Source: Glycomyces tritici (GTDB taxonomy: Bacteria; Actinomycetota; Actinomycetes; Mycobacteriales; Micromonosporaceae). Taken from it: a stretch of DNA of 64,000 nucleotides. The translations under genes were made by a program, and so were the position numbers. The first letter of the stretch is position 1. Every line of letters starts with the position of its first letter. The stretch is taken from contig NZ_JAUEMJ010000007.1 of assembly GCF_030403505.1 (NCBI RefSeq), positions 62,001 to 126,000 of the forward strand, given 5' to 3'. Of this stretch, positions 34,774 through 43,236 are shown one piece after another. The notes beneath the pieces were generated by a model. That model worked only from the letters and a program-made list of their open reading frames with translations. It did no database searches and was not told the origin of the DNA.

Positions 34774-35391
34774 TCAGGCGTTGGAATCCTGGCGGATGTC
34801 GGCGAGGACGGTGTCGGCGCCGCAGGTGGAGCCGACCGGGGTGAGCTGCCACTGCTGGTTCGCGTAACCGCTCACACTGTGCTGCACGATCGGCGAGCCC
34901 GCGGTGGTCGACCAGTCCCGGACGTCGAGTGCCTTGCCGGAGAAGCGGCTGACGATCGAGTAGTAGCCCTCGCCGTTCGCGGTGACCTTCCACTGCTGGT
35001 TGGTGTCGCCGGTGTCGTGGTACTGGGCGACGGTGCCGCCGTCGGCGGTGCTGTGGTTCCACACGTCGAGGAAGAGTCCGGAGTGGCGGACCTGGATCTT
35101 GTGGTAGCCGTTGCCGACGTCGATGAACCGGAACTGCTGGTTCGTGTTCGCCCAGTTGGTGTACTGGGTGAGGATCGCCCCCGGCTCGGTCGAGACGCCC
35201 TGGATGTCGAGGGCGAGGCCCGAGTGGCGCGACTGGACGGTGTACCAGTCGCTGGCGGTCGGCTGGGCTTCGGCGCGTTGCGCGCCGAAGCCGAGCAGGC
35301 CCGCCGTGGCGAACACGGCCGCGACCGCCAAGGCGGTGGCGATGCGGGACCAGCGGTGGAGGAGTGCGAGGTCGGGTGCCGCTTGCATCAT
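34774..35391 (-). CDS. Secreted RICIN-type lectin without catalytic domain
   Basis: 205 residues. The signal peptide (TALAVAAVFATAGLLGFGAQ, cut after RAEA) is followed by one ricin-type beta-trefoil of three repeats: SRHSGLALDIQGVSTEPGA, VRHSGLFLDVWNHSTADGG and SRFSGKALDVRDWSTTAGS, each ending in an NQQ(F/W) turn. The same module is fused to enzymes elsewhere in this window. The tail GSTCGADTVLADIRQDSNA looks like the beginning of a further domain that is missing, so this may be a truncated enzyme or a free carbohydrate-binding protein. ATG 35388 is an equally good start by RBS spacing. It follows the GH62 gene by 47 bp. Confidence 0.75.
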   Translation of the reverse strand: MMQAAPDLALLHRWSRIATALAVAAVFATAGLLGFGAQRAEAQPTASDWYTVQSRHSGLALDIQGVSTEPGAILTQYTNWANTNQQFRFIDVGNGYHKIQVRHSGLFLDVWNHSTADGGTVAQYHDTGDTNQQWKVTANGEGYYSIVSRFSGKALDVRDWSTTAGSPIVQHSVSGYANQQWQLTPVGSTCGADTVLADIRQDSNA

Positions 35392-35438
35392 TGACTCCCT
35401 AGTGGATTCAGTGGCCGGGGACGAGGGGTTCCGGGGGG

Positions 35439-36536
35439 TCAGCACGAGGCGCCTCCCTTGAGGGTCAGCAGCGCGAGGCGGTACGGCAGCTGGGAGTACT
35501 CCATGCCGTCGGTGCTCGGGTCGCGGCCCTGGTAGAGCATCTGGAGGTTGCCGGTGTCGATGTTCATCTTCTGGTCGTTGCCGGACCGGATGAGTTCGCC
35601 GTGGCTGATGTCGGCCGTCCACTGGCCATCGGGGAACGTCACGTTCGCGATCCCGGCGAACGGGGCGCTCTGGTCGCCGGCCTGCAGCCGCCACTGCCCG
35701 GTGATGCCGTCGGCCAGGTACGAGCGGTAGTAGCGGCCGTTCGAGCCCATCGCCTCCCAGATCAGCAGGTACTGGTCGGAGTCGTCGACCTGGTAGACCG
35801 CGCCGCCCTCGAAGAGGAGGTCGCGGGTGTCCTGCAGGACGATCTGGGTGTTGCGGAAGTTGTTCGGGAACTCGCCGATCGTGGTCTCCGAGCGGTACAC
35901 GCGCCCGTCGTCGTCGGCGGCGAACAGGTAGCACATGCTGTCGTCGCAGATGTTCCAGAAGTCCAGCCAGCCGCCGCTGTTCTCCTCGACGATGGGAGGC
36001 GTCTCGTCGATGAAGTTCTTCGGCGCCGACCAGCTCTGCGGGTCGGCGGGGTTCTCGCTGGTGGAGTACGTGGGCGGGCCGGTCTGGTACACCAGGTACC
36101 ACAAGTCGTCCGGCGCGAAGTGGAACAGCTGCGGCGCCGCCGCATACCTGTCCCCGATGTTCGGGTTGGTGTCCAGGTAGCTCACGGGGGCGGCCGCGGC
36201 CTGGTCCCAGTCGGAGAACTTGGAGAAGGCCAGGCTCCAGTGCCCCTCGGGCGTGTTCGCCACGGTGTAGTAGGCGAGCCACTCGTCGTTGTGGCGCACG
36301 ATCGTCGGGTCCTTGGCCGAGACGACGTTGTGCGTCGCGTCCGGCTTCGGGCCGATCAGCGGCCCGCTGGACTCCCACTGGTAGGAGCTCGGGAGGCCCT
36401 GCGCCCCGACCTCCTCGCCGCCGCCGGCACCGTCAGTGGTCTGGGCGTTGGCGATGAGCGCGCTCGAGGCCAGGGTGGTGGCCACGGCGAGCGCGGTCGC
36501 CGCTCCCAGCACGCGATTTCGCAGTTTTCGTTGCAT
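35439..36536 (-). CDS. Secreted GH62 alpha-L-arabinofuranosidase
   Basis: 365 residues. Signal peptide 1-31 (ends IANA), then the complete GH62 five-bladed propeller: SSYQWESSGPLIGPKPDATH, the catalytic Asp 76 in SAKDPTIV, AAPQLFHFAPDDLWYLVYQT, the Asp-rich DFWNICDDSMCYLF, the Glu in LLFEGGAVYQV and ISHGELIRSGNDQ. GH62 enzymes remove single arabinose units from xylan or arabinan. The ATG at 36536 (RBS AAGGGA) is preferred to longer frames because it starts the signal peptide. A consensus promoter and operator-like repeats lie upstream. Confidence 0.93.
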   Translation of the reverse strand: MQRKLRNRVLGAATALAVATTLASSALIANAQTTDGAGGGEEVGAQGLPSSYQWESSGPLIGPKPDATHNVVSAKDPTIVRHNDEWLAYYTVANTPEGHWSLAFSKFSDWDQAAAAPVSYLDTNPNIGDRYAAAPQLFHFAPDDLWYLVYQTGPPTYSTSENPADPQSWSAPKNFIDETPPIVEENSGGWLDFWNICDDSMCYLFAADDDGRVYRSETTIGEFPNNFRNTQIVLQDTRDLLFEGGAVYQVDDSDQYLLIWEAMGSNGRYYRSYLADGITGQWRLQAGDQSAPFAGIANVTFPDGQWTADISHGELIRSGNDQKMNIDTGNLQMLYQGRDPSTDGMEYSQLPYRLALLTLKGGASC

Positions 36537-36557
36537 GAATATCCCTTCGGCGAGCAC

Positions 36558-36581
36558 GTGAACGTGTCTGTTATCGTTCAC
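36558..36581 (-). promoter_or_regulatory. Operator-like inverted repeat GTGAACG-N10-CGTTCAC in the GH62 leader
   Basis: Perfect 7-base arms at 36558-36564 and 36575-36581 lie between the GH62 promoter and its start codon. The 9-mer GTGAACGTG is repeated in the leader of the esterase gene at 58780-58788, again just downstream of a promoter. Confidence 0.55.
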
Positions 36582-36630
36582 ATGCCGCAGCTCGGCGCCG
36601 AAACATCTGATGATTTTTGCGGCGACTCGA

Positions 36631-36659
36631 ACTATAGAGAGCGCTCGATATGCAGTCAA
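36631..36659 (-). promoter_or_regulatory. Consensus promoter of GH62 with GAGCGCTC core in the spacer
   Basis: On the minus strand TTGACT (36659-36654), 17 nt, TATAGT (36636-36631). The palindrome GAGCGCTC (36639-36646) sits between the two boxes. GAGCGCTC is the centre of the CebR-type operator (TGGGAGCGCTCCCA) used by LacI-family cellulose regulators. Confidence 0.7.
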
Positions 36660-36799
36660 CGGGTCGGAGGAAAGTTTGTCGGCGCGCCTAGCGTCAACCT
36701 GCCGCATCGAGTCTCGGGCTCGACTTCGTTTCGCCAAGGCCCCCAACGACATTCATGTCATGACAGGATTCCGGCAAGGGAGGGGCCGAGAATCTTCCC

Positions 36800-36828
36800 T
36801 TGACAAAGTTTGGTCGTCCAACTTAGTG
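36800..36828 (+). promoter_or_regulatory. Promoter of the GH5 gene with inverted repeat AAGTT-N9-AACTT
   Basis: TTGACA (36800-36805), 17 nt, TTAGTG (36823-36828, weak). The repeat AAGTT (36806-36810)/AACTT (36820-36824) fills the spacer and would block polymerase if bound. The rest of the 373-bp GH62-GH5 gap holds no gene. Confidence 0.5.
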
Positions 36829-36909
36829 TGGAGCCGCACAAGGAGATCGACCCCCCTCCTGCGGCCGCCGCCGCGCCCTCACGGAATCCACCGTCCCACA
36901 AGGAGATCC

Positions 36910-39006
36910 GTGAAGAGTTCAGACACCGTCCATAGAAGACGAATGCGCCTCGGCGTGACCGCCGCCGCCGCAATCACCGCCCTGACCGCGGGGCTGATCG
37001 GCGCTGTCAGCGCCAACGCAGCCTCGGAAGGCTGCGAGGTCGAATACCAGGTCACCGGCCAATGGTCGGGGGGCTTCAACGCCAACGTCCAGGTCACCAA
37101 CCTCGGCGACCCGGTCAACCACTGGGACCTGGAGTGGACCTGGGCCGACGATCAGGCCGTCACCCACATGTGGAACGCCAAGGACAAGAGCAAGGCCGCC
37201 ACGGCCAAGGCCTCCGGCCAGGGACACAACGGCGCGCTCGCGACCGGCGGAACCACCTCGTTCGGGTTCTCCGGTTCGTGGTCGGATGCGAACACCGACC
37301 CCACCGACTTCCGCCTCAACGGCCGCCTCTGCGACGGCACGGTGAGCGAACCGCAGCAGCCGATGACCGCCATCGAGCAGGTCGCGGCCATGCAGCCGGG
37401 CTGGAACGTCGGCAACTCCCTCGACGCCTTCGGCGGCGACACCGGCGGTGAGACCGCCTGGGGCAACCCGCCGATCACCGAGGAGCTCCTCCAGACCATC
37501 AAGGCGGAGGGCTACAACTCGATCCGCCTCCCGGTGGCCTGGGATTACGAGCACACCGGCCCGGGACCGGACTACACGATCTCCTCCGAGCGCATGGAGC
37601 GTGTCGCGCAGGTCGTCGACTGGGCGATCGCGAACGACCTCCAGGTGCTGGTCAACATCCACGACCAGATGTTCACCAAGGAGCTGCCGGACGACCGCGA
37701 GAACGTGCTGGCGAAGTTCAACTCGATGTGGACCCAGATCGCCGAGCGGTTCAAGGACTACCCGTCCGAGCTGTCCTTCGAGAGCATCAACGAACCGCAG
37801 TTCCCCACTGACACGGCCAACCAGGACGCCCACACCGCCACGCTCAACGTCAACTTCTACGAGACCGTCCGCGCCACCGGCGGGAAGAACGCCGACCGGC
37901 TCCTGGTGCTGCCGACGTGGGTCACCAACTCCGAGCAGCCGCACCTGGACGCGCTCAAGGCCACCATCGACGAGCTCGACGACGACATGATCGCAGCGAC
38001 CGTCCACTTCTACGGGTTCTATCCCTTCGGCGTCAACGTCGCCGGGGTCACCACCTACGACGAGGAGACCCGGCAGGACCTCGAGAACACCTTCCAGCGC
38101 ACCAATGACACCTTCGTCGACAACGGCGTGCCGGTCATCGTCGGCGAGTGGGGTGTCCTCGGCTACGACTACACCCGCGGCGCCGTGCCCAACTCGCCGC
38201 AGTACGGCGAGTTGCTGAAGTTCTTCCAGGCCACCACGCACCAGGCCGTCGAAGAGCAGCTGACCTTGATGCTGTGGGACGCCGGCTCGTACCTCAACCG
38301 CCACACCCTGGAATGGCGCGACCCGCTCCTGAAGGCGTACATGGACTCAGGTTTTACGACGCTTTCGGGCACCGCCTCGTTCGACTCGATCTACCTCGAG
38401 AAGGCCGGGACCATCGCGGACGAGTCGCTCACCCTCAACCGCAACGGCCTTGACTTCGAAGGCCTGTGGCAGGGGGACACCGCACTTACCGAGGGCACTG
38501 ACTACACCGTCTCCGGTGACACGGTCACCCTGACCGCCGCCGCGCTCACCCGTCTCGCGGGCGACCGCGCCTACGGCACCAACGCGACCATCGAAGCCCG
38601 CTTCTCGGACGGCCTGCCGTGGCAGATCCACATCATCAGCTACGACACGGCGCAGATCTCCGACCTCACCGGGACCCTGGACGGCGCACCTTGGTCCCAG
38701 TGGTGGGCTTGCAACTCCTCGTGCTTCGCGATTCCGACCGAGTTCAACGGCGACCAGATCGCCACGATGGAGGCCAAGTACGCCGACGGCACCAACGCCG
38801 GACCCCACACGTGGACCGCCTTCAAGGAGCTCTGGGCGACCTACCGGCCCGACTACGACGCCGGCACGATCAGCCTCACCCCTGACTTCTTCAACGAGGT
38901 CAGGGACGACGAGCCCGTCACCCTCACGTTCCACTTCTGGGGCGGGGGGACGATCGAGTACATCGTCACCAAGACCGGCACGACCGTGACCGGCACCAAC
39001 GCTTGA
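36910..39006 (+). CDS. Secreted CBM2-GH5 endo-glucanase/xyloglucanase with X2 and CBM46-like modules
   Basis: 698 residues. Signal 1-38 (SANAA). CBM2 cellulose-binding domain (about 40-138, GCEVEYQVTGQWSGGFNANV, closing Cys in GRLCDG). GH5 (about 150-470): MQPGWNVGNSLDAFGGD, acid/base Glu in SFESINEPQ, nucleophile Glu in VIVGEWGV. Then a CBM_X2 Ig-like domain (TASFDSIYLEKAGTIADESL) and a CBM46-like domain (FNGDQIATMEAKYADGTNAG, TLTFHFWGGG), the order of GH5_4 enzymes such as Bacillus Cel5B. It cuts beta-1,4-glucan or xyloglucan. GTG 36910 has AAGGAGATCC directly upstream. Confidence 0.93.
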   Translation: MKSSDTVHRRRMRLGVTAAAAITALTAGLIGAVSANAASEGCEVEYQVTGQWSGGFNANVQVTNLGDPVNHWDLEWTWADDQAVTHMWNAKDKSKAATAKASGQGHNGALATGGTTSFGFSGSWSDANTDPTDFRLNGRLCDGTVSEPQQPMTAIEQVAAMQPGWNVGNSLDAFGGDTGGETAWGNPPITEELLQTIKAEGYNSIRLPVAWDYEHTGPGPDYTISSERMERVAQVVDWAIANDLQVLVNIHDQMFTKELPDDRENVLAKFNSMWTQIAERFKDYPSELSFESINEPQFPTDTANQDAHTATLNVNFYETVRATGGKNADRLLVLPTWVTNSEQPHLDALKATIDELDDDMIAATVHFYGFYPFGVNVAGVTTYDEETRQDLENTFQRTNDTFVDNGVPVIVGEWGVLGYDYTRGAVPNSPQYGELLKFFQATTHQAVEEQLTLMLWDAGSYLNRHTLEWRDPLLKAYMDSGFTTLSGTASFDSIYLEKAGTIADESLTLNRNGLDFEGLWQGDTALTEGTDYTVSGDTVTLTAAALTRLAGDRAYGTNATIEARFSDGLPWQIHIISYDTAQISDLTGTLDGAPWSQWWACNSSCFAIPTEFNGDQIATMEAKYADGTNAGPHTWTAFKELWATYRPDYDAGTISLTPDFFNEVRDDEPVTLTFHFWGGGTIEYIVTKTGTTVTGTNA

Positions 39007-39020
39007 TCAGCGACCTACCC

Positions 39021-39054
39021 GGCGGCGGGGGGCCCCCCGGGCCCCCCCCCCCCC
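39021..39054. repeat. G6/C6/G3/C13 homopolymer tract
   Basis: The 192-bp gap between GH5 and the DUF5605 gene contains a run GGGGGG-CCCCCC-GGG followed by 13 C in a row. The G and C blocks can fold into a hairpin and may terminate the GH5 transcript. Such runs are prone to length variation and to assembly error. Confidence 0.7.
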
Positions 39055-39198
39055 GCTGCAGCGCCCCGAGACGCGGCACTCGAGCGACGGCCGCCGTACC
39101 GACCACGCCGGTCCGACCCATGACAGATCCGGCCGACCAGAAGGAGACCGACATGATCGCCGCACTCTCGCTGCAGCTCTGCAGCGTGCGAGGACACG

Positions 39199-40656
39199 AT
39201 GAACCCGCCGGCTGCATCTGACAACTGCGCCCGCTGGGGCGTGTACGAAGTCGAACTCCGCGGCCCCGCCGAAGGCAACCCGTTCACCGAGGTCGACCTG
39301 GCCGCGGTCTTCGACGATGGTGAGCGGGAGATGCGCGTCGGGGGGTTCTACGACGGCGATGGGATCTACCGGGTCCGCTTCATGCCCGACGCCGAGGGGC
39401 ATTGGACCTTCACGACGGCCTCGAACGCCCCCGCACTCGACGGCGTGACCGGCGAGTTCACCTGCACCCCACCGGCACCGGGCGCTCATGGTCCGGTCCG
39501 GGCAGACGGCTTCCACTTCGCGCACGGCGACGGCACCCGCTACCTCCCGGTCGGCACCACCGCCTACGCGTGGACCCACCAGGTCCAGCGACTGCGGGAC
39601 CAGACCCGCCGGACCCTGGCCGCGGGGCCGTTCAACAAGGTGCGGATGTGCCTGCTGCCCAAGTGGTACCAGTACAACCACGAGGAGCCCGAGCTTTACC
39701 CCTTCCCCGGCTCCGTCGAGGAAGGCTGGGACACGACCCGGTTCGACCCGGCGTTCTTCCGCCGCTTCGAGGATGAGGTGGCCGCTTTGCAGGACTTGGG
39801 GATCGAAGCGGACGTCATCCTCCTCCACCCCTACGACCGGTGGGGATTCGCCGACCTCGGCGCCGAAGCCGACGACCGGCTGATCCGCTACACCGTCCGG
39901 CGCCTCGCGGCCTACGCGAACGTGTGGTGGTCCATGGCCAACGAGTACGACATGATGGGCGCCAAGACCGAGGACGACTGGGAGCGCCTGGCCGCCGTCG
40001 TGTCCGAAGAGGACCCGCACGGGCACCTCAACTCGATCCACAACTGCGGCCCGTTCTACGACTACGCCGAACCGTGGATCACCCACGCCAGCATCCAGCG
40101 CCAGGACGCCTACCGGACCGCCGAGTTCACCGACGAGTGGCGCGAGCGCTGGGGCAAGCCGGTCGTGATCGACGAGTGCGCCTACGAAGGCGACATCGAC
40201 CAGGGCTGGGGGAACATCTCCGGTGAGGAGCTGACCCGGCGCTGCTGGGAGGGCGCGGTGCGGGGCGGGTATGTCGCGCACGGCGAGACCTACCTCAACG
40301 ACGCCGAGGAACTCTGGTGGTCCAAAGGCGGCGAACTCGTCGGCACCAGCCCGGCCCGCATGGGCTTCCTGCGCGAGGTCATCGCCGCATCCCCGGCCGG
40401 AGTCCTCGACCCGCTCCCCTCCCACTGGGACGCGCGAACCGGCGGGGTCGCCGGCGAATACGAGGTCACCTACCTCGGGTTCAGTCGCCCCCGCTTCCGC
40501 CACCACCCGCTCCCCGAAGGCAGGCGCTGGGCGGTCGACGTGATCGACACCTGGAACATGACCGTCGAACGCGTCGCCGACCACGCCGAGGGCACCCTCC
40601 GCGTCTCCCTTCCCGGCCGCGAATACATGGCCATCCGCATCATCGCCGAGACATAG
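39199..40656 (+). CDS. DUF5060/DUF5605 domain glycoside hydrolase (apiosidase-like TIM barrel)
   Basis: 485 residues, no signal peptide, so probably cytosolic. An N-terminal beta-sandwich DUF5060 (ARWGVYEVELRGPAEGNPFT to about 95) is followed by a TIM barrel that begins ADGFHFAHGDGTRYLPVGTT (Apiosidase-like/DUF4038 signature). Candidate catalytic Glu residues are in WWSMANEYDMMG and PVVIDECAYEGDI. The C-terminal DUF5605-type beta-domain follows about 400. The exact substrate is unknown; relatives act on apiose- or rhamnose-containing pectin or on oligosaccharides. It is followed by GH36 after 102 bp. Confidence 0.8.
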   Translation: MNPPAASDNCARWGVYEVELRGPAEGNPFTEVDLAAVFDDGEREMRVGGFYDGDGIYRVRFMPDAEGHWTFTTASNAPALDGVTGEFTCTPPAPGAHGPVRADGFHFAHGDGTRYLPVGTTAYAWTHQVQRLRDQTRRTLAAGPFNKVRMCLLPKWYQYNHEEPELYPFPGSVEEGWDTTRFDPAFFRRFEDEVAALQDLGIEADVILLHPYDRWGFADLGAEADDRLIRYTVRRLAAYANVWWSMANEYDMMGAKTEDDWERLAAVVSEEDPHGHLNSIHNCGPFYDYAEPWITHASIQRQDAYRTAEFTDEWRERWGKPVVIDECAYEGDIDQGWGNISGEELTRRCWEGAVRGGYVAHGETYLNDAEELWWSKGGELVGTSPARMGFLREVIAASPAGVLDPLPSHWDARTGGVAGEYEVTYLGFSRPRFRHHPLPEGRRWAVDVIDTWNMTVERVADHAEGTLRVSLPGREYMAIRIIAET

Positions 40657-40758
40657 CCCCACGGCAACGCACTCCTCACCCGCCAACGGCCGCAAAGCGT
40701 TCGCCAGGACCGGCACCGTTGATGCAGAGACGTATCTCAATCGAAAGCGGAGTAGCAA

Positions 40759-42828
40759 ATGACATCGCAAGCCCCGTTGCATCCTGACGAGGATCCGGCC
40801 TTCGAGTGGGCCCCCGCTGGGCTCCACCTGAAGTTCGACCACCGCGACGACCGGCCCGTGCGGCTCGTGCGCCTCGCGACCGCACCCGAGGCGCCGTCAG
40901 CGACCGCGCCCTCGGCGATCGTCGACGTCGTCACCGCAGGCGGCGCGCACTACGCCGACAACGACCAGGGCCTCCTCTACTCGAGCGCCGGGCAGCGGCT
41001 CCGCTACGAGGGCCACGAATCGGACGAGACCGAACTGCGGATCCGCCAGCGGACACCGGAGTTCGGCATCGAGGTGCTCAGCGTCTTCCGCGTCGCGGGT
41101 CCGGGCCTCCAGATCCGTCACACCGTGCGCAATGCGGCCGACCGGAGCGTCGTGCTGCTCTCGGTGAGCTCGGCGCTCGTGGCCGTGCCGGCTGACGGCG
41201 CGCACGACCTCCTCTGGGCCGAGAGTGAATGGCGGGCCGAGGGGCGCTGGCGGCAGCGCCCGTTGAGCGAGCTGCTGCCCGACACCGATCCCGCGATGCA
41301 CGGCGGCCAGCACCCGCGCGGGCGCTTCTCGCTGACGAGCCATGGGAGCTGGTCGACCGGTTCGTTCCTGCCGACCGGGGTCCTCGCGGCCGAGACCGTC
41401 CCCTCGCTCGCGTGGCAGGTCGAGACCAGCGCGGGCTGGCACTGGGAGGTGGCGCAGACCGGGAGCACCGCATCTGTGGGCGTGTACGGCGCGACCGACA
41501 GGCACCACCAGTTCGCCGCGCGGCTGGCGCCGGGCGAGGCGTTCACCTCGGTGCCGGCAGGCCTCTGCGTCGCCGACGGCGGCCGTGACGCGGCGTTCGC
41601 GGCGCTCACCGGCTATCGGCGTGCGATCCGTGAAGTGCGCCCGGTCGACGCCCGGCTTCCACTGGTCTACAACGACTACATGAACACCCTCATGGGCGAA
41701 CCGTCGACGGAGAAGCTGCTGCCGCTCATCGAGTCGGCGGCCGAGGCGGGCGCGGAGTACTTCTGCATCGACGCCGGGTGGTACGCCGTGCCCGGCAGCG
41801 CCTGGTGGGTCAGCACGGGAGAGTGGCTCGAGGCTCCCGACCGGTTCACCGGCGGCTTGTCGTCGGCCATCGACGCCATCCGCGCCGGCGGCATGCGGCC
41901 CGGGTTGTGGCTGGAGCCGGAGGCGGTCGGGACCGAGTCGCCGATCGCGAAGCGGCTGCCGGAGGAGGCGTTCTTCCGGCGGCTCGGCGAGCGGGTGACC
42001 GTGGCGGGGAACCTCCAGCTCGATCTGCGGCATCCGGCGGCGCGCGCGCACCTGGACGAGACGGTGGACCGGCTGGTGGAGGAGTTCGGGCTCGAGTTCT
42101 TCAAGCTCGACTACAACCGGAACATCGGCGCCGGGACCGAAGTGGACGCCGACGCGCCGGGGGCCGGGCTGCTCGGTCACACCCGGGCCTACCGCGACTG
42201 GCTGCTCGGTGTGCAGGCCCGGCATCCGGGAGTGCTGTTCGAGAACTGCGGTTCGGGTGCGCTGCGCATGGACTACCACATGCTTTCGGTGGCGCATCTG
42301 CAGTCCACCTCGGACCAGGAGGACTTCCGGAAGTACGCGCCGATCGCGGCGGCAGCGCCTGCGAGCGTGCTGCCCGAGCAGGCGGGGAACTGGGCGTATC
42401 CGGCCGCGTCAATGACCTTGGAGGAGACGGCGTTCGCGATGACGGCGGGCGTCATGGGCCGGTTGTACCTCTCCGGGTTCCTCCATGAGCTGAGCGCGGA
42501 GCAGTCCGCGCTGGTGCGCGAAGCCGTTGCGCTGCACAAGGACTGGCGGCACCGTATCGCCGGGTCGCATCCGGTGTGGCCGCTGGGTCTCCCGGGCTGG
42601 GGGGACGAGGTGATCGCCCTGGAGCTCGACACCGGATCCGAGTCGCTGCTGGCGCTGTGGTCGCGCGGTGAAGCCGCGGAGGTCGCGCTGCCGGGACTGC
42701 GCGGGCGGGACCTGAAGCAGGCCTACCCGGTCGCCTTGCCGGAGTGGACGATCCGCGCTGACGGCGAGACGCCGGTCGTCGAGGTGCCGTCCGGTCCCGC
42801 CGCCAGGATCTTCACGGTGCAGCGGTGA
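40759..42828 (+). CDS. GH36 alpha-galactosidase
   Basis: 689 residues with no signal peptide. The N-terminal supersandwich domain (to about 300) is followed by the barrel: YFCIDAGWYAVPGSAWWVST, RPGLWLEPEAVGTESPI, the nucleophile Asp in FFKLDYNRNIG, NCGSGALRMDYHML and the acid/base Asp in STSDQEDFRKYAP. It removes terminal alpha-galactose from oligosaccharides such as raffinose or galactomannan fragments, in the cytosol after uptake. ATG 40759 starts 102 bp after the DUF5605 gene on the same strand, so the pair may share a transcript. Confidence 0.9.
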   Translation: MTSQAPLHPDEDPAFEWAPAGLHLKFDHRDDRPVRLVRLATAPEAPSATAPSAIVDVVTAGGAHYADNDQGLLYSSAGQRLRYEGHESDETELRIRQRTPEFGIEVLSVFRVAGPGLQIRHTVRNAADRSVVLLSVSSALVAVPADGAHDLLWAESEWRAEGRWRQRPLSELLPDTDPAMHGGQHPRGRFSLTSHGSWSTGSFLPTGVLAAETVPSLAWQVETSAGWHWEVAQTGSTASVGVYGATDRHHQFAARLAPGEAFTSVPAGLCVADGGRDAAFAALTGYRRAIREVRPVDARLPLVYNDYMNTLMGEPSTEKLLPLIESAAEAGAEYFCIDAGWYAVPGSAWWVSTGEWLEAPDRFTGGLSSAIDAIRAGGMRPGLWLEPEAVGTESPIAKRLPEEAFFRRLGERVTVAGNLQLDLRHPAARAHLDETVDRLVEEFGLEFFKLDYNRNIGAGTEVDADAPGAGLLGHTRAYRDWLLGVQARHPGVLFENCGSGALRMDYHMLSVAHLQSTSDQEDFRKYAPIAAAAPASVLPEQAGNWAYPAASMTLEETAFAMTAGVMGRLYLSGFLHELSAEQSALVREAVALHKDWRHRIAGSHPVWPLGLPGWGDEVIALELDTGSESLLALWSRGEAAEVALPGLRGRDLKQAYPVALPEWTIRADGETPVVEVPSGPAARIFTVQR

Positions 42829-42910
42829 GCCAGGGGCCTCCTCGCCGGTGAGAGGTGAGGGGGCTGTCAGGTCCTTGCGCCAATGGGCGGCCGTTCGCTG
42901 CGGCAGGGGC

Positions 42911-43126
42911 TCAGTCCTCGACGAGCCAGCGCCAGCCCTTGGCGCGGACGATGAGGGCGAGTCCGATGGCGAGCATGAGCGCGTGGGCGGTGATCCGCAG
43001 CCAGTCGGGCATGCCGATGTAGTTGAGCAGGAACCAGCTCCGCGAATCGCTGAACAGGTTGTTCAGCAGTCCGCCCGCACCTTGGATTCCCAGTGCGAGA
43101 CCCAGGCCAATGATGATCGTCGGCAT
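42911..43126 (-). CDS. Small two-helix membrane protein
   Basis: 71 residues: MPTIIIGLGLALGIQGAGGL (first helix), a loop LFSDSRSWFLLNYIGMPDWL, and ITAHALMLAIGLALIVRAKG (second helix). I do not recognise the family. A strong RBS (GAAGGAG, 8 nt from ATG) supports translation. It diverges from a TetR gene across a region with two copies of a GTATTGA half-site, so it is probably the target of that repressor. Confidence 0.7.
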   Translation of the reverse strand: MPTIIIGLGLALGIQGAGGLLNNLFSDSRSWFLLNYIGMPDWLRITAHALMLAIGLALIVRAKGWRWLVED

Positions 43127-43145
43127 GACATGCTCCTTCTTTTTT

Positions 43146-43222
43146 CAATACATTCGTATTGATCTGAGGATCCGAGCATAGCTCCACGGGCGCGCTAGGA
43201 TCAACTCGGTACGACCGTATTG
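43146..43222. promoter_or_regulatory. Paired TetR-type operators between the small membrane protein and TetR genes
   Basis: CAATAC-ATTC-GTATTG (43146-43161) is a perfect inverted repeat next to the small membrane protein start. CGGTAC-GACC-GTATTG (43207-43222) keeps the right half and lies 14 bp before the TetR start. Two sites, one per divergent gene, fit joint repression. Confidence 0.65.
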
Positions 43223-43236
43223 ACGAGCGGAGCGCG

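Noticed and set aside
36838..36907. Repeated CACAAGGAGATC before GH5, the first copy suggesting an earlier start.
   Set aside because: No start codon follows the first copy at proper distance; the second copy precedes GTG 36910, which begins the signal peptide.
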